64,000 nucleotides of DNA, taken from contig CM059575.1 in assembly GCA_030386875.1 (NCBI GenBank), positions 45,662,859 to 45,726,858 of the forward strand. The letters are read 5' to 3'. A model generated the notes under the pieces. That model saw only the letters and a program-made list of their open reading frames with translations, did no database searches and was not told the origin of the DNA. Source of the DNA: Morinoia aosen. Its lineage: Eukaryota; Arthropoda; Malacostraca; Amphipoda; Talitridae. Made by a program: the position numbers and the translations under genes. This document shows, piece by piece, positions 53,941 to 64,000 of this stretch (position 1 is the first letter of the stretch; each line of letters begins with the position of its first letter).

Positions 53941-54950
53941 AATCGATTTTCGGCTGAGGTGGGGGGAAGGGGGTAATTTAAGCATTGTATTTAGACTTTT
54001 TATTTTTTATTTTTTTCCGTGCGTTCAGCGCACACTAGCACTGAACTTTCAAATCGGAAAAAACTCTAAATTTCTGTAATTAAATTTATCACTTTGGATC
54101 AAAACCTAATCTACCTATATGTGCCAAATTTTGTGAATATTCTCCACTCAGATGTGATATCCGGCATCAATGTTACTCTATTTTATCCCACGTACACATG
54201 TCCGTATAATGCTGAAGAGTTGTGTTGCTTCTTGACTATAACCTGATTTTTCTTTAAAAATTTCTGTGAAAAAATTAATAAACCAGTTCATTTTTATGTC
54301 TTTCGAAGTCTTCTTTTCCTTTTAGTTATTTTTTTTGCGAAAAATTTCTTAGGATTACAGTGAGCTCAACTGTCATTTTCTCTGTAGTAGATGGTAGGTT
54401 GCCTTTATCTTTTATTTTATATATGCATTTTTTTCTAATATTTCATTTTCAATAAGTATATATATTAATATGTGTGTGTACGTGTGTAGGTATGTATATG
54501 TATCTACATATATAGATATACATGCTTCTATTTCATTTCTTTACGCTAAAACCATCCGGTTAATAAATTTTATTGCACTAGAAAAATGATTCCAAAATTG
54601 ATCTATCACTTCCCCAGAGGGCGTTTCTGTGAATCGGATTAACGTAAAATATAATTAATGAAATAAAGTGCAATTTGAGCATATGAATCGTAGTAAAATT
54701 ATCTTTCTGTCCGTATGTTGTACAAGCTATGAACTTTGATATTGAGTATATATTTGTTTACCCATTTCTACCAATATTTTGTAGATATTTGTCAATCATG
54801 AGTGGTAACCGGCTTACACTGTACCTCTATTTTATCCCATGTACCCATGTCCGCATGATGTGGTGAATATCGAGAAGATATGAAATATGTTTTTGGTGGT
54901 GATATGGCTTTGCATATTTTTAGGGCATATTTTTCATTTCTCATTCAACT
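53941..54950 (-). repeat. Dispersed repeat Y, inverted uninterrupted copy
   Basis: Reverse complement matches 20640-21291 joined to 27092-27400. At about 54241-54250 it has the empty site of the Gypsy-2 insertion. A CA/TA microsatellite is at 54470-54530. No ORF. Confidence 0.75.
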
Positions 54951-54959
54951 ACCCTTGAC

Positions 54960-55300
54960 AGAGATAGACTATTGGCACGCCACGTATGGTTTATCTATTA
55001 GTACGCCTCGTATATTTTGTATATCTATTTGTACACCTCGGATGGTTTGTCAATTAGTACTCCTAGTATAGAACTTTTGTGAGACTACTAGCTCACCACG
55101 AATTGTTTGTCTATTAGTACTCCTCGTATATTTTGTCAATTAATATGCCTCGTATGGTCTGTCTACTTTTACACCTCTGATATTTTGTCTATTAGTACAC
55201 CTCGTATAGTTTGTCTATTATTATGCCTCGTATGGCTTATCTACTTGTACACCTCGGATGATTTGTCAATTAGTACTCCTCGTATGGGACATTTGTTTTA
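54960..55300 (-). repeat. Minisatellite array, inverted
   Basis: About 13 units of the same 27-base repeat as 52482-52896 in opposite orientation (CCTCGTATGG...GTCTATTAGTA). The open frames made of repeated STPRI/YTSDILS peptides here are artefacts of the repeat. Confidence 0.85.
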
Positions 55301-55301
55301 G

Positions 55302-55399
55302 GATGTCCTGTATTAAGAAACTTTTAAAAGCCAATATGTTGGCATGTATCTCATGTGGCAACTTGGAAATAAACATTTTTTCTTTTTCTTTTCTTTTTT
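55302..55399 (-). repeat. Left end of repeat X, inverted copy with empty Polinton site
   Basis: Reverse complement of 33487-33572 joined directly to 52461 onwards, with one GACATC (55302-55307) where the Polinton copy has two GACGTC. Ends in a polypyrimidine run next to the hAT target duplication. Confidence 0.85.
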
Positions 55400-56639
55400 C
55401 TGAAGAGCAGGGCTGCCACTGAGGTTTTTCTCCTTCCCCCAGATTTGCGGTAGAAATTCCCTCATTTTCATCAAAAATCCCCCAAAATTAAAGAAAAAAC
55501 GTATTATGGTATATAATAAATAAAAACTGACATTACTTAATGTGTATTAAATCCAAATGTAATTTCGTCCTTTTCATTGACAGCTTGTGAGCTATCTTGC
55601 TGTAGGGTAAAATTGTTTTACCCACAGGTTAGAAATCATACACACTTGAGGAAAGGTCGTGTTGATAAAAGTTTTCTACATGAGTAAGCTCACTTATGGT
55701 AATTCCACTGGATTTCTTGGATAGCTCACCTACGATATCAGCGTTGGTACTTGCAACATTTATGCTTCTCTTATGTTGCACTGAGCATTGTTTTGTTTTA
55801 ATTTTACAAAGAAATATTGCAGCACTTACATTACCTACAGTTGGGATTACGATTTCATTTCAGCCGAGTTTTAATTCGGTGGCACCAAGCCAATCATTTC
55901 TAAATGCCTGCGTACAGAACTTTCGTTTCGTAAAACATGATTCGGTTCAGTAAGCCATTGGAGAAAATAATCAGCATTCTAAAGCAAGAATAATAATTAT
56001 AAAATTATGAAATCGTTATATAAATAGCATTAATCACTAAAATGAACCTATTTGTCATCTTTGTAAAGTTTTGCTCGTTAAAACCTTAAGTTAATATTCA
56101 AAGTTGAAGAACTAATTGCTGAAAAGCATGTAACAGAGTTAGTCTTTGTAACGAATATAAGTTATGAAAATACATAAAAATAAAACAATATTGAAAGTTA
56201 CTGATTGAAACCTAGGCGTGCCGCACATTTTTAACATCTCTTAATTTCGAACCACACAAGTATTCAATCTACAAGAACTCCTGCTTCCGCCTCTTTTGCA
56301 GAAGAAAATACAATAAAAATATCTGAATTTCCAAATTAACATATAGGAATAATTACCACATAATTTAAGTTAATGGAAAGAATGTCGATCAAAAAGTATT
56401 CGCTCAGAGGAAGGAAGCTAGCAACCGTCACGGTTACTGTTTGCCTTTTTATTCCTTTTATAGAGCGAACTCTCGAGACTTAGCTCTGTGAGCTGTGAGA
56501 ATTAGAGTAAAGGGCCGTTTACACTGGTCTACATTTTGCTGCAGGCTCACGTGTGGACGCCTCGTGAGGAGCTTCACAAGAGACATGTGCGTTTAGACTA
56601 GACACCATTGGAGCGAGCCATGGAGCGCGCGCTGCTCAA

Positions 56640-57639
56640 CAGGGCTGCCACTCTAGATATTATATAGCTAGATCTAGATGTTTTTGCTGAAGCCTAAATG
56701 TAAAATTTCGAACCTAGATATTAGCTATAAAATCTATATAGTTTTTTCAGCATCCTAGAAATTTTCTAGCTAGAATTACAATTAAGCTATGTATACGATA
56801 GATTAATGTATATTCGAATTAAGAATTCACCATAATGGTTGGTTACTACTTCATTCTTTTTATATATGTTAATTTACTTAAGCAAATTGTCTGAATAGTG
56901 AAGAGACCATATTCTGATCATGTTATGTTCAGATTATGAACGACACCAAGACGGCTATTTCACGGTTCATAAGCTAAATCACACTATCTCCAATTGCAAA
57001 ACTAGTGATGATATCAAAAAATCATGGAATAAAATTCACATACATTATCAAGAATGTATTGTGACCTCATTTTGACGAAAGACTGACGAATGATATTGGT
57101 AACAATGAGTTCAGTTTATTGTTGGATGGAAGCAATGATATTTCTATCATGAAACTACATGGTGTATCAGTTATATACTAAAGTAATGCATCTAATAAAG
57201 TAAAATCAACCTTAGTAATTGCAAAATTATTAAAAATGATGAAGATAGAGGTGTGAAAGCCTTAAAACAATTGTTGATAAGTAGGAATCTGAGCATTGAT
57301 AATATGCAATGCAATGCTACAAGCTGTATCAATAATAATTTCAAAAACTAAAAAAAAATTCGACTCGCAACACGTGTGGAATTGAAGAATATTTGGATAC
57401 CAAGCTTTATTAGGGTAAATATCAGGATACTAGATAATTTATATAAAGATAAATTGCCTAATGTAAAGCAATTTATGATATAAATATCCTTATATGCTAT
57501 TGTTCTACTAATTTATTATAGTAGATAATTAATTCATTTCTAGATAAATTTTTGGATGTTTTATTTTTAAATCTAGATGTTTCGAGATATTTTTTGAGGT
57601 CACACTAGATTTTTTGGTCAAACAAAAGTGGCAGCCATG
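56640..57639. mobile_element. hAT-type MITE nested in the Harbinger element
   Basis: About 1.0 kb, AT-rich, ends CAGGGCTGCCACT and AGTGGCAGCCATG (the last bases are degenerate). The flanks are CTGCTCAA and CAGCACAA, which agree at six of eight positions and look like a decayed 8-base duplication. TIRs match those of the outer hAT element, so the same transposase may have moved both. No ORF. Confidence 0.75.
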
Positions 57640-57653
57640 CAGCACAAAATCAG

Positions 57654-57908
57654 TCAGTGTGGCCTGCTGCTTTGAAATGTGGATTGCTGTGGACGAGCTT
57701 GTGTGAATATTGCTGCTGCATCGTAGCTACGTAATCTCTTTTTTATTTGCATGAGTGAAATGTTACTATATTCGTTCATTTTCATTAAAATATAATTGAA
57801 AGCAGCCTCCTTATATTCGCAGCTTTTAGTCTGCCAAAGGCATTGATGGGCTTCGTACATTTCAATAAGAAGCAGTGTAGTTTCTCGCGGCAGTGTTGAG
57901 TCAGCCAT
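57654..57908 (-). CDS. MADF-domain protein (Harbinger accessory ORF)
   Basis: An 84-residue ORF from ATG 57908 (MADSTLPRETTLLLIEMYEAH). Residues 10-55 match the start of a MADF/trihelix DNA-binding domain: LLIEMYEAHQCLW and YKEAAFNYILMKM give the W/L spacing. Harbinger elements encode such a Myb/MADF protein that brings the transposase to DNA. The frame ends next to the nested MITE insertion (57639), so the protein is probably shortened; usual partners are longer than 150 residues. Whether it is expressed is unknown. Confidence 0.65.
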   Translation of the reverse strand: MADSTLPRETTLLLIEMYEAHQCLWQTKSCEYKEAAFNYILMKMNEYSNISLMQIKKRLRSYDAAAIFTQARPQQSTFQSSRPH

Positions 57909-57963
57909 TACGGGTGAGAGAGAGGCGCTACCTCACTTGATGACTACCAACCGCACACTGACC

Positions 57964-58528
57964 CGTGGAGGGAGTATATATGGAGGGAGCATAGCCGTCT
58001 GTGAAGAGAACCAGTTTTTGAGATTTCTCCCATGTTTGTGGTAACCAATAGCCGTCTCGCAAGTGTGACGTCAGCACGGAAGCCAGTTACCTACTAACTA
58101 CGCTAGGGTGCGCACATGCTCGCTGATTGCTCTTCCAGCTGTTGAGTTTATCGTAATCATTAATTTGGGATTCTAAGACTCCGAAAGATAATAAATTGTG
58201 TTTCTTCACTCGAGGACACTTAATAATATCAAAATTACTGGCAAAGATACATTAAGAGTTGAAAACTGTAAAGATTACAGGCCCTTGAATATAACAAATT
58301 AGAGAGCGACTTGCACGCGCACCTCATCCTTCGATTTGTGGAGCGGTACTAATCTTGCTTTGGCAAATGAACGAGTTGTAGAGGAGGCGAGGAGGAGCCA
58401 ACTTCAGCCAAGCGTCTGTGGTTGGCTCACGTGTGGGGCCTTGCCAATGCCCCAGTCTCCCAACTTTTGCAGCTAATTTGAACCCGATTGGAATCGGCTA
58501 TGCTCCCTCCATATATCCTAGCTCCATG
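57964..58528. mobile_element. 565-bp MITE with 8-base target duplication
   Basis: Inverted ends of about 34 bases (CGTGGAGGGAG... / CATGGAGCTAG..., both running into TATATGGAGGGAGCATAGCC) are flanked by CACTGACC (57956-57963 and 58529-58536). No ORF. An 8-base duplication with CATG-type ends would suit P-like or hAT elements; I cannot decide. Confidence 0.75.
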
Positions 58529-59023
58529 CACTGACCGGTCTAGAGCTGCGCCTCTCACACATGCGGCGCTGCACGAATTGGATCAAAGTGAATCGGGAAC
58601 TTCGGGCTCACACACACAAATATGAGCCTCAGTGGTGAGCTTCGTCTACACGAGTCGCGCCTCACAGCCGAAATGTCCCCTAGTGTAAACACCCCTTAAT
58701 ACTACTGTTCATTGCTCCGATGTGAATCTCGTTGCTAGTCTAATGAGTTAGATCATCGTTCAAACTTCGTTATATCGCCTTTTATTCATAGTTAAAAGGG
58801 GGTATTTCCTGTTCTGCATCATAATTTCTTCATCCGAATGAGCATACGTCCACTTGTAATTCAAAATTATCCATGCTATACATTTTTTGAATAGGAAATA
58901 ATTGCTGGCCGAATTCCCCCAAATTTTATGGTTTTTGCAAAAGTTTCCCCCATTCCCTTAGACTACGCGTGTTTCCCCCAGATCTAGGGGAAATCCCCCA
59001 TCAGTGGCAGCCCTGCTGAAGAG

Positions 59024-59397
59024 CGAGTGCTGTCGGAATGCATTGAAGCGAGGCTGCGGGCTGCAGCTGAAAGATCGCCAGTTCCCGCTGAACATCACTC
59101 TTTATATTAAAAGATAATTTTATACCCTTTATCTTGTTTTAAATGGCCCTCAAATTACTTCATTAGAAAGAGAAAACTTTCAGCTTTACGAAAAGGTATT
59201 TTATTTTGGTCAAAAAAACCTTTAAAGTATTAGTTATTCATTATTGTTCCCTGTGAACGAGACATGTAAAAATAAATTAGTGTTATTCCTACGAGAATGA
59301 ATCGCTTTTCGGTCTCGTTTTAGGCACAAATTCGACTCGTTCCTCGAAAAAAATGAACTTAGGAAAAGAGTGGTTCCGAAAAGTTACTGTAGTGGAC
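59024..59397. other. Gene-free spacer
   Basis: AT-rich sequence between the hAT target duplication and the Gypsy-4 LTR piece. I see no gene and no repeat shared with the rest of the window. Confidence 0.5.
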
Positions 59398-60036
59398 GCC
59401 TCGGCCACACTTCAGCCTAATTTCATAAACAATAAAAACTAACATCCTAAAATTAAATTATACAAATGTAATTATTTTTATAAATTTACAAGACCAAATT
59501 TATTCGTTAAAACCCAAAATTTTACCAAAAATGTGTTTCGAAAATATTTTCCGATCACGTTTCCGCCCGTCACTTCCGTTGGAAACATTACGTAGAACCA
59601 TTTCGCAAGCTCCCGTTAGCCAGTCGTTTATTTACGTAGAGATTCTCCTGTGTGTAGTGCTTGGGCCCCAGAGGGGCATTTGACCCTGGACAACACATTC
59701 CCCTCACTCACAAACATTTGTAACATCTTGAGGGCAGCCCCTCTGCATTGATAGCCTAAGGAGCTTACCTCCTCCAATTTTTTTTGCCTCCAAGTTTTCC
59801 CTCCAAGTTTCTCCTCCTCTTCAAACTTCACTAAACTGGAAGGCCTGCATCCCTGCAGCTAAGCCGCTAAAACCTCCAGTTGAGACTATTGGGTCGAGAG
59901 CCTCCTTTCTTACCGAGTTTTCCCAACTGGTAACATTTCCCATACCCATCACTCAATTCCCGACCCACTTAATATCGGAACCTCCCACACTCACACCATC
60001 CTCAACTTCACACTCCAGTACACGCTTCCACAAGCC
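59398..60036 (+). repeat. Gypsy-4 LTR, truncated, joined to pol
   Basis: Begins TGTAGTGGACGCC, like the full LTR start TGTAGTGAACCC at 62120. From 59685 it matches 18915-19320. It is joined near 60036 directly to the middle of an RNase H domain, so the leader, gag, protease and RT have been deleted. Two diverged subfamilies of one LTR family seem to be involved. Confidence 0.7.
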
Positions 60037-61725
60037 TGTGCTGGCGCGGTGCTACAGCAAACCGTTCAAAATGACACGTCACCATTGGCGTTCTTTAGTC
60101 GGAAACTTTCTCCCACCGAACAACGCTATAGCACGTTCGGGAGAAAGCTTCTGGCGATATATATGTCCATAAAACACTTCCGCTATACCTTGGAAGCGCG
60201 CCAGTTCACGGTATTCACCGATCATAAGCCGCTGATCAACGCAATAAGAATGCCTCCTGACCGCCATTCCCCTCGAGAAAGTCGGCACCTGAGTTACATA
60301 GCACAGTTCACTAACGATCTCAGGCACATTAAGGGGGACGAGAACACGGTCGCCGACTGCTTATCGCGTGTGCACAACGTGGTATTAAACCCGTTGGCGC
60401 CCGAGTTCCGACCTTCTGTGCACATGATTTCGTTGGCTGATATCATCATCGAACAAAAAAACGACACGGAGATCCAATCTTTGATTGAGTCCCCTAGCTC
60501 GTCTCTAAAGCTGTCACTCAGAAAAGGCGTTTACTGTGACGCTGATCGGCCTAACCGATATTACTTGCCTAACAAGTTGCGCTCGTCCACCATTAAGCAT
60601 TACCATGAATTGTCTCATCCTGGGACGGATAGAACTTTCCGCCTAATCGCAGATGGTTTTGTCTGGCCCGGGATGCGTAGGGCCATAAGAGAGTACGTCC
60701 GCAACTGCCCAGATTGCCAAGCTAGCAAAGTCACTCGACACAACAAAGCCGCAATTCAACCTTGTGTTTTCTCTGGCGGTAAATTTGACGCGGTCAACAT
60801 CGATATAGTCGGCCCGCTTCCAAACTCTCGCGGGTTCTCGTATTTACTTACTATGATAGACCGCTTCTCTAGGTGGGTCGAGGCTGTTCCCATTGCTAAC
60901 ATAACTGCAGAAACTGTAGCACGCACTTTTGTTGAAACGTGGATCTCCCGGTTTGGGGTCCCTCTGAGCATCACGCATGATCGTGGGGCTCAATTTACTT
61001 CCATGTTGTGGTTAGAGATCTCCAAAATCCTAGGTAGTGACAATATCTCAACTACTGCTTACCACCCCCAATCAAACGGACTCATCGAGAGAGTCCATCG
61101 CGACCTGAAAGCATCCCTTCGTTGTTTGCGTTGTCACGACGACTGGGTGGATCGCCTCCCTATTGTATTACTTACCCTGAGGAACCTGTTCAGGCAGGAC
61201 CAGAAGTGCACGTCCTCCGAACTGCTGTACGGGAAAGCCTTACGATTGCCTGGTGATGTTATTGATCCCACGTACCAAACCGACGAGTCCCCCTGCCAAA
61301 TCGCTGATTACGCATCGCGCCTCAAGCGCGCTATGGGCGAAGTAGTTTACAAACCGCCTCGCCTACCTTCACCTTCTGAAAACATAGACCCTTGTTTGCA
61401 GAGTTGTGAACATGTTTACGTGCGGGTGGATGGCGTAAAAACCCCACTGCGACGCCCTTACGATGGCCCCTACAGGGTGCTAAAGAGGACGCCGAAATAT
61501 TTTATTATCGAAAGGGGTACTAAGAGCGACAGTGTTAGCATAGATAGACTGAAGGCAGCATATGTGTCCTTTCCTGAAGATCATTCCACCAACACTCATG
61601 AGCCGCTACCCAGGTTGCAAATTACCCCCAGGTCAACACCTGTCGAGGCCACCGGGTTGCACTTGTCTGTTTTGGCTAGGAACCTTCCTCCCACAATGGA
61701 GTGTAATGAGTTCGTGTTCCCTTGA
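60037..61725 (+). pseudogene. pol: Gypsy-4 pol fragment: RNase H and integrase
   Basis: A 560-codon open stretch with no real start codon. It opens within RNase H (AGAVLQQ, then [12 protein letters not shown] and [11 protein letters not shown]). The integrase has the zinc motif ([24 protein letters not shown]), [19 protein letters not shown] (Asp), [11 protein letters not shown] (Asp), [18 protein letters not shown] (Glu) and a C-terminal DGPYRVLKR domain. The integrase is intact and ends in a TGA at 61723. The 5' truncation makes the element non-autonomous, but this stretch could encode a stand-alone integrase if transcribed from the LTR piece upstream. Confidence 0.88.
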
Positions 61726-62119
61726 AGACCGTTCAAAGAACGCTGTCGGGACCTCGTAATTCGGGTGCCTCCAATTCGGCTGATGTTTCTGTTGCTGTTG
61801 TTCCCCATCACGAAAAAGCCTCAGAGACCCGTTCGTTGTCCCAGTTGGGAATCCGAACGTCAACTTTCACAGCTCCACAGCCTAACCCTTCTATTGCCCC
61901 CGAGCGCTGTAGCAGTTTTGGCAGACCTAGTCGTCCGCCAGCTCGCTACGCGCAGACTTAGGGTGGTGACTTCTGATCTGTCAATTTTTTTTCTCCTCTA
62001 TTTCCTCCTGTCAAGCCTTCTGTTGGGATTTTTTTTTCCTTTTATGATCATTTCGGGCATCTACAGGTAACAGCTTCACTGTTACCAGACCTTTCGGTCC
62101 ACATGCGTTGGGGGGTAGC
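61726..62119 (+). other. Gypsy-4 3' untranslated region and polypurine tract
   Basis: Non-coding with a T-rich stretch. It ends in GTTGGGGGGTAGC (62107-62119), the polypurine tract that primes plus-strand synthesis, immediately before the LTR. A short inverted pair, GGTAACAG/CTGTTACC, is at about 62067-62081. Confidence 0.6.
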
Positions 62120-63129
62120 TGTAGTGAACCCTTATCCCGCAACCCAGTCGAAATTTCGAAATTCTCAGAATGATCATCTAAAAATTCAGTAAAATAAATT
62201 CAACCATTAGCATAAAATCACATTACGAAATTCACTAATCTCTATCCTCAATTTTATTAAAATTGTGTAACGAAAAATTCAATCTCTAAGAATTCACTTT
62301 TGCGTCTTAACGGAACTTCCCATGGACTCGCGACAGCAACATCGTATTCGAACTAGCGCCCATTTGTCTCATATCATTCAGAGCGTGCATATCTCGGTGT
62401 TTCTGGCTGGAAGCTACGAGACACTTTACATTCCACTGCCACGTCACCTACCTTGCCCGATCATATCAAAAGGGTAAAATAACCCGGTAGCCAGACTTGG
62501 CAAAAGAACTGCCTCCTTCCTTGGTTTCTTTTTACTTTGTACTAAACACTCAATTACTGGACGGCAAGCGCAAGTACCGCATTCCTCTTCCACCTCACTC
62601 CGAATTGAGACCTTTTTGGTTACAGCTAACCCAACTGCTGCTTAACCTGCAAGTCTATATTCAACCAAAACTGGAGGAATAGCACCTTACCATCCTCACT
62701 TATCAGTGACGCTATTTGCCGTCTCTAACCATTGGGTACCATTGCACACGACCTTCTCCACCATTACACTCCCCACATACCGACGCAGCTGTGAGCCTGT
62801 TGCAGTTCCTACTCAAGATCGGACCTCAACATCAGCTCACCTTGAAGAGACCAATCTGCCAGCCACCCAAATAAAAGGCCAGAAATAAATAACCATATCT
62901 ACTTTCTTGTCCTTCTGATGGTCTGGTCCGAGGTAAAAATTATAGTGTTTTGATTTTGATTAAAGACGCCTGAAATATTGCGTCCGAACCCCCACACTTA
63001 ACTCCTTCTGAGTCTTGCAAACCCAAAAAATCAATGCGCACTCCCCGTGCGCTGGTGACCCGTCTTAGCATAGAATTCAAACCTGTCTAAAGTAAAACTT
63101 GAGTTAAGCCACCAAACTTGAAGTTTACA
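62120..63129 (+). repeat. Gypsy-4 family LTR (1,010 bp), shared by two units
   Basis: Starts TGTAGTGAACCC after the polypurine tract and ends AAGTTTACA before TGGTGACCCCAGAG (63131-63144), a primer-binding-site-like sequence. It serves as the 3' LTR of the truncated pol unit to its left and as the 5' LTR of the gag unit to its right. Contains AATAAA-type signals near 62870-62890. Confidence 0.8.
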
Positions 63130-63612
63130 GTGGTGACCCCAGAGTAGTTAATCAGATATCATTGCATAATACTTACCCGGACAACCATCGGAAGGATTAG
63201 GAGCGCATGTCTAGTGCTGTCAACTTCTGTGCATGGCTGACCTTGAAGGAGGTAGTTTCTTTCCCTACTCTCAGTAGTCAAACATAGTATTTCCTCTCCA
63301 AACTCTTCCCTAATAATAAGTTATTGCTACTGCAGCCTATTCTAACAAATTCTTCATGTTTATCCATTGCTACTGAAGCCACCTTTTACAAAACTCTTCA
63401 TGCATTTCCATTGCTACTGAAGCAAACCATAGGAGACCTTCTAGGATTATTTCCATTGCTACTGAAGCTCCTTACTAATAACCTTCGCAATTTCCATTGC
63501 TACTGCAGCACCATTGCTACTGAAGCACAAAAGTAACATAAAAACTTATACGAAACAAAAAGCTATTGCAACGCGCGTTATCAATAATTCTTTGGGGAAC
63601 ATTAGAAGCATT
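63130..63612 (+). other. Gypsy-4 leader with six-copy 16-base repeat
   Basis: Primer-binding site at 63131, then a leader carrying six copies of (CC)ATTGCTACTGMAGC at 63323, 63364, 63408, 63453, 63494 and 63511. They lie at 17-45-base intervals in the last 300 bases before gag. Spacer sequence differs between copies. No ORF is supported; the open frame over them is an artefact of the repeat. Confidence 0.75.
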
Positions 63613-64000
63613 ATGGCGCCAAACGATGGTAACGATAGTAACGACAGTCAGGCGGTTTCTGTTAAACTAACGCCGTTCGCGATTCAAAGTTTGGACTCTT
63701 GGTTCTTCCAAACCGAAGAACATTTCGAAAGCCTATCCATCGATTCCGAAAAAATCAAATACTATTCATTATTAAGGGCCCTGCCCACTACTTGCCTAGA
63801 CGACCTCTCTGGGGTTTGTAACGCTAACTCAACCGAACCTTATTCCACCCTCAAAGAGCATGTTTTAAAACGTTACAGCAAGGATAGAGCCCAAAGAATC
63901 CAGGCTTTGACGAGTACTCTTACCACCTACAATAGCCAAACACCTCTAGCTTTGCTTAAAGAAATGCGGAAATTGGCGAAAGGGGTGATGGATGACGATA
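63613..64000 (+). CDS. gag: Gypsy-4 Gag, N-terminal part (runs off the window)
   Basis: ATG at 63613 (MAPNDGNDSNDSQAV); 129 codons are open to the window edge. A polar start is followed by a capsid N-terminal pattern of Gypsy Gag (FAIQSLDSWFFQTEEHFE, SLLRALPTTCLDDLSGV, YSTLKEHVLKRYSKDRAQR). The rest lies outside, so integrity cannot be judged. Confidence 0.82.
   Translation, partial: MAPNDGNDSNDSQAVSVKLTPFAIQSLDSWFFQTEEHFESLSIDSEKIKYYSLLRALPTTCLDDLSGVCNANSTEPYSTLKEHVLKRYSKDRAQRIQALTSTLTTYNSQTPLALLKEMRKLAKGVMDDD

Larger units (their letters stand above)
56511..58696 (-). mobile_element. PIF/Harbinger-type DNA transposon (non-autonomous)
   Basis: Inverted ends AGGGCCGTTTACACT and AGTGTAAACACCCCT are flanked by TAA (56508-56510 and 58697-58699), the TWA target of Harbinger. 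It carries a MADF-domain ORF on the minus strand, the usual companion gene. No DDE transposase ORF was found. Two younger MITEs are inserted in it. Confidence 0.85.
55408..59015. mobile_element. hAT DNA transposon (non-autonomous, composite)
   Basis: Terminal inverted repeats CAGGGCTGCCACTGA... and their complement are flanked by a perfect 8-base duplication CTGAAGAG (55400-55407 and 59016-59023), diagnostic of hAT. Length is 3.6 kb. No transposase ORF survives. The interior has been taken over by a PIF/Harbinger element (56511-58696). C-rich subterminal words (CCCCCAGAT, TTCCCCC) recur at both ends and may be transposase binding sites. Confidence 0.9.

Noticed and set aside
54880-55301. ORFs of repeated STPRI/YTSD peptides
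   Set aside because: Direct translation of a 27-base minisatellite.
55696-55953. 85-codon ORF as hAT transposase remnant
   Set aside because: No RW/dimerisation or DDE motif; hydrophobic low-information sequence.
63323-63526. CRISPR-like array in the Gypsy-4 leader
   Set aside because: Repeats are 14-16 bases with irregular spacers in a retroelement leader of a eukaryotic genome; no cas genes.

Overview
The window is a eukaryotic, almost certainly arthropod (probably insect) genomic segment made almost wholly of transposable elements. I find no ordinary host gene. The grounds are BEL/Pao and several Gypsy lineages, a Polinton/Maverick, hAT and PIF/Harbinger DNA transposons, foldback elements, minisatellites and CA/TA microsatellites, and no operon-like host coding. 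The exact species cannot be told from the sequence.

Layout. 1-16557: a minus-strand BEL/Pao element (dead) is split by a young, apparently intact minus-strand Gypsy element (440-10351; identical 229-bp LTRs; gag, pol with a T TTT TTA frameshift site, two extra small ORFs). 16558-21291: diverged repeats, microsatellites, an LTR fragment and two dispersed repeats called X and Y here. 21292-27091: a decayed minus-strand Gypsy element (310-bp LTRs, YIND in reverse transcriptase) inserted in Y and carrying an 851-bp foldback element in gag. 28100-33486: a plus-strand Gypsy (K02A2.6-like) with an inverted LTR abutting gag and a second foldback copy in gag. Its 3' LTR is broken by repeat X and resumes at 53474.

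33573-52454 is a Polinton/adintovirus-like element inside X, with 207-208-bp TIRs, a 6-bp GACGTC target duplication and a paralogous empty site at 55302-55307. It carries a packaging ATPase, small ORFs, protein-primed DNA polymerase B, a phospholipase A2-domain protein, integrase, PY, minor and major capsid proteins, a DUF5679/pVI-like protein, an adenain-like protease and a coiled-coil fibre. The fibre gene is split by a 5.15-kb non-coding LTR element (44603-49752, identical 162-bp LTRs). Integrase, PLA2, minor capsid and protease are still open; polymerase, major capsid, PY, ATPase and fibre are broken. At its right end, between an old internal TIR copy and the terminal TIR, are two tRNA-like RNA polymerase III units with A box, B box and T5 terminator. 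Most of its ORFs start in a TTTAAAAAATG-like context.

52461-55399 holds minisatellite arms in opposite orientation, an LTR fragment and an inverted X/Y repeat. 55408-59015 is a hAT transposon (8-bp TSD) containing a PIF/Harbinger element with a MADF-domain ORF, which itself contains a hAT MITE and a second 8-bp-TSD MITE. 59398-64000: a truncated Gypsy (LTR piece joined to RNase H-integrase), a full LTR, and the leader and gag start of a second unit sharing that LTR, running off the window.

How the parts relate: the sequence records an order of insertions. Gypsy-3 was hit by X, X by the Polinton, and the Polinton by the LTR element. Y was hit by Gypsy-2, and Gypsy-2 by the foldback. BEL was hit by Gypsy-1, and hAT by PIF and then the MITEs. 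In most of these cases removing the insertion with one target repeat restores the interrupted frame or matches an uninterrupted copy elsewhere in the window.
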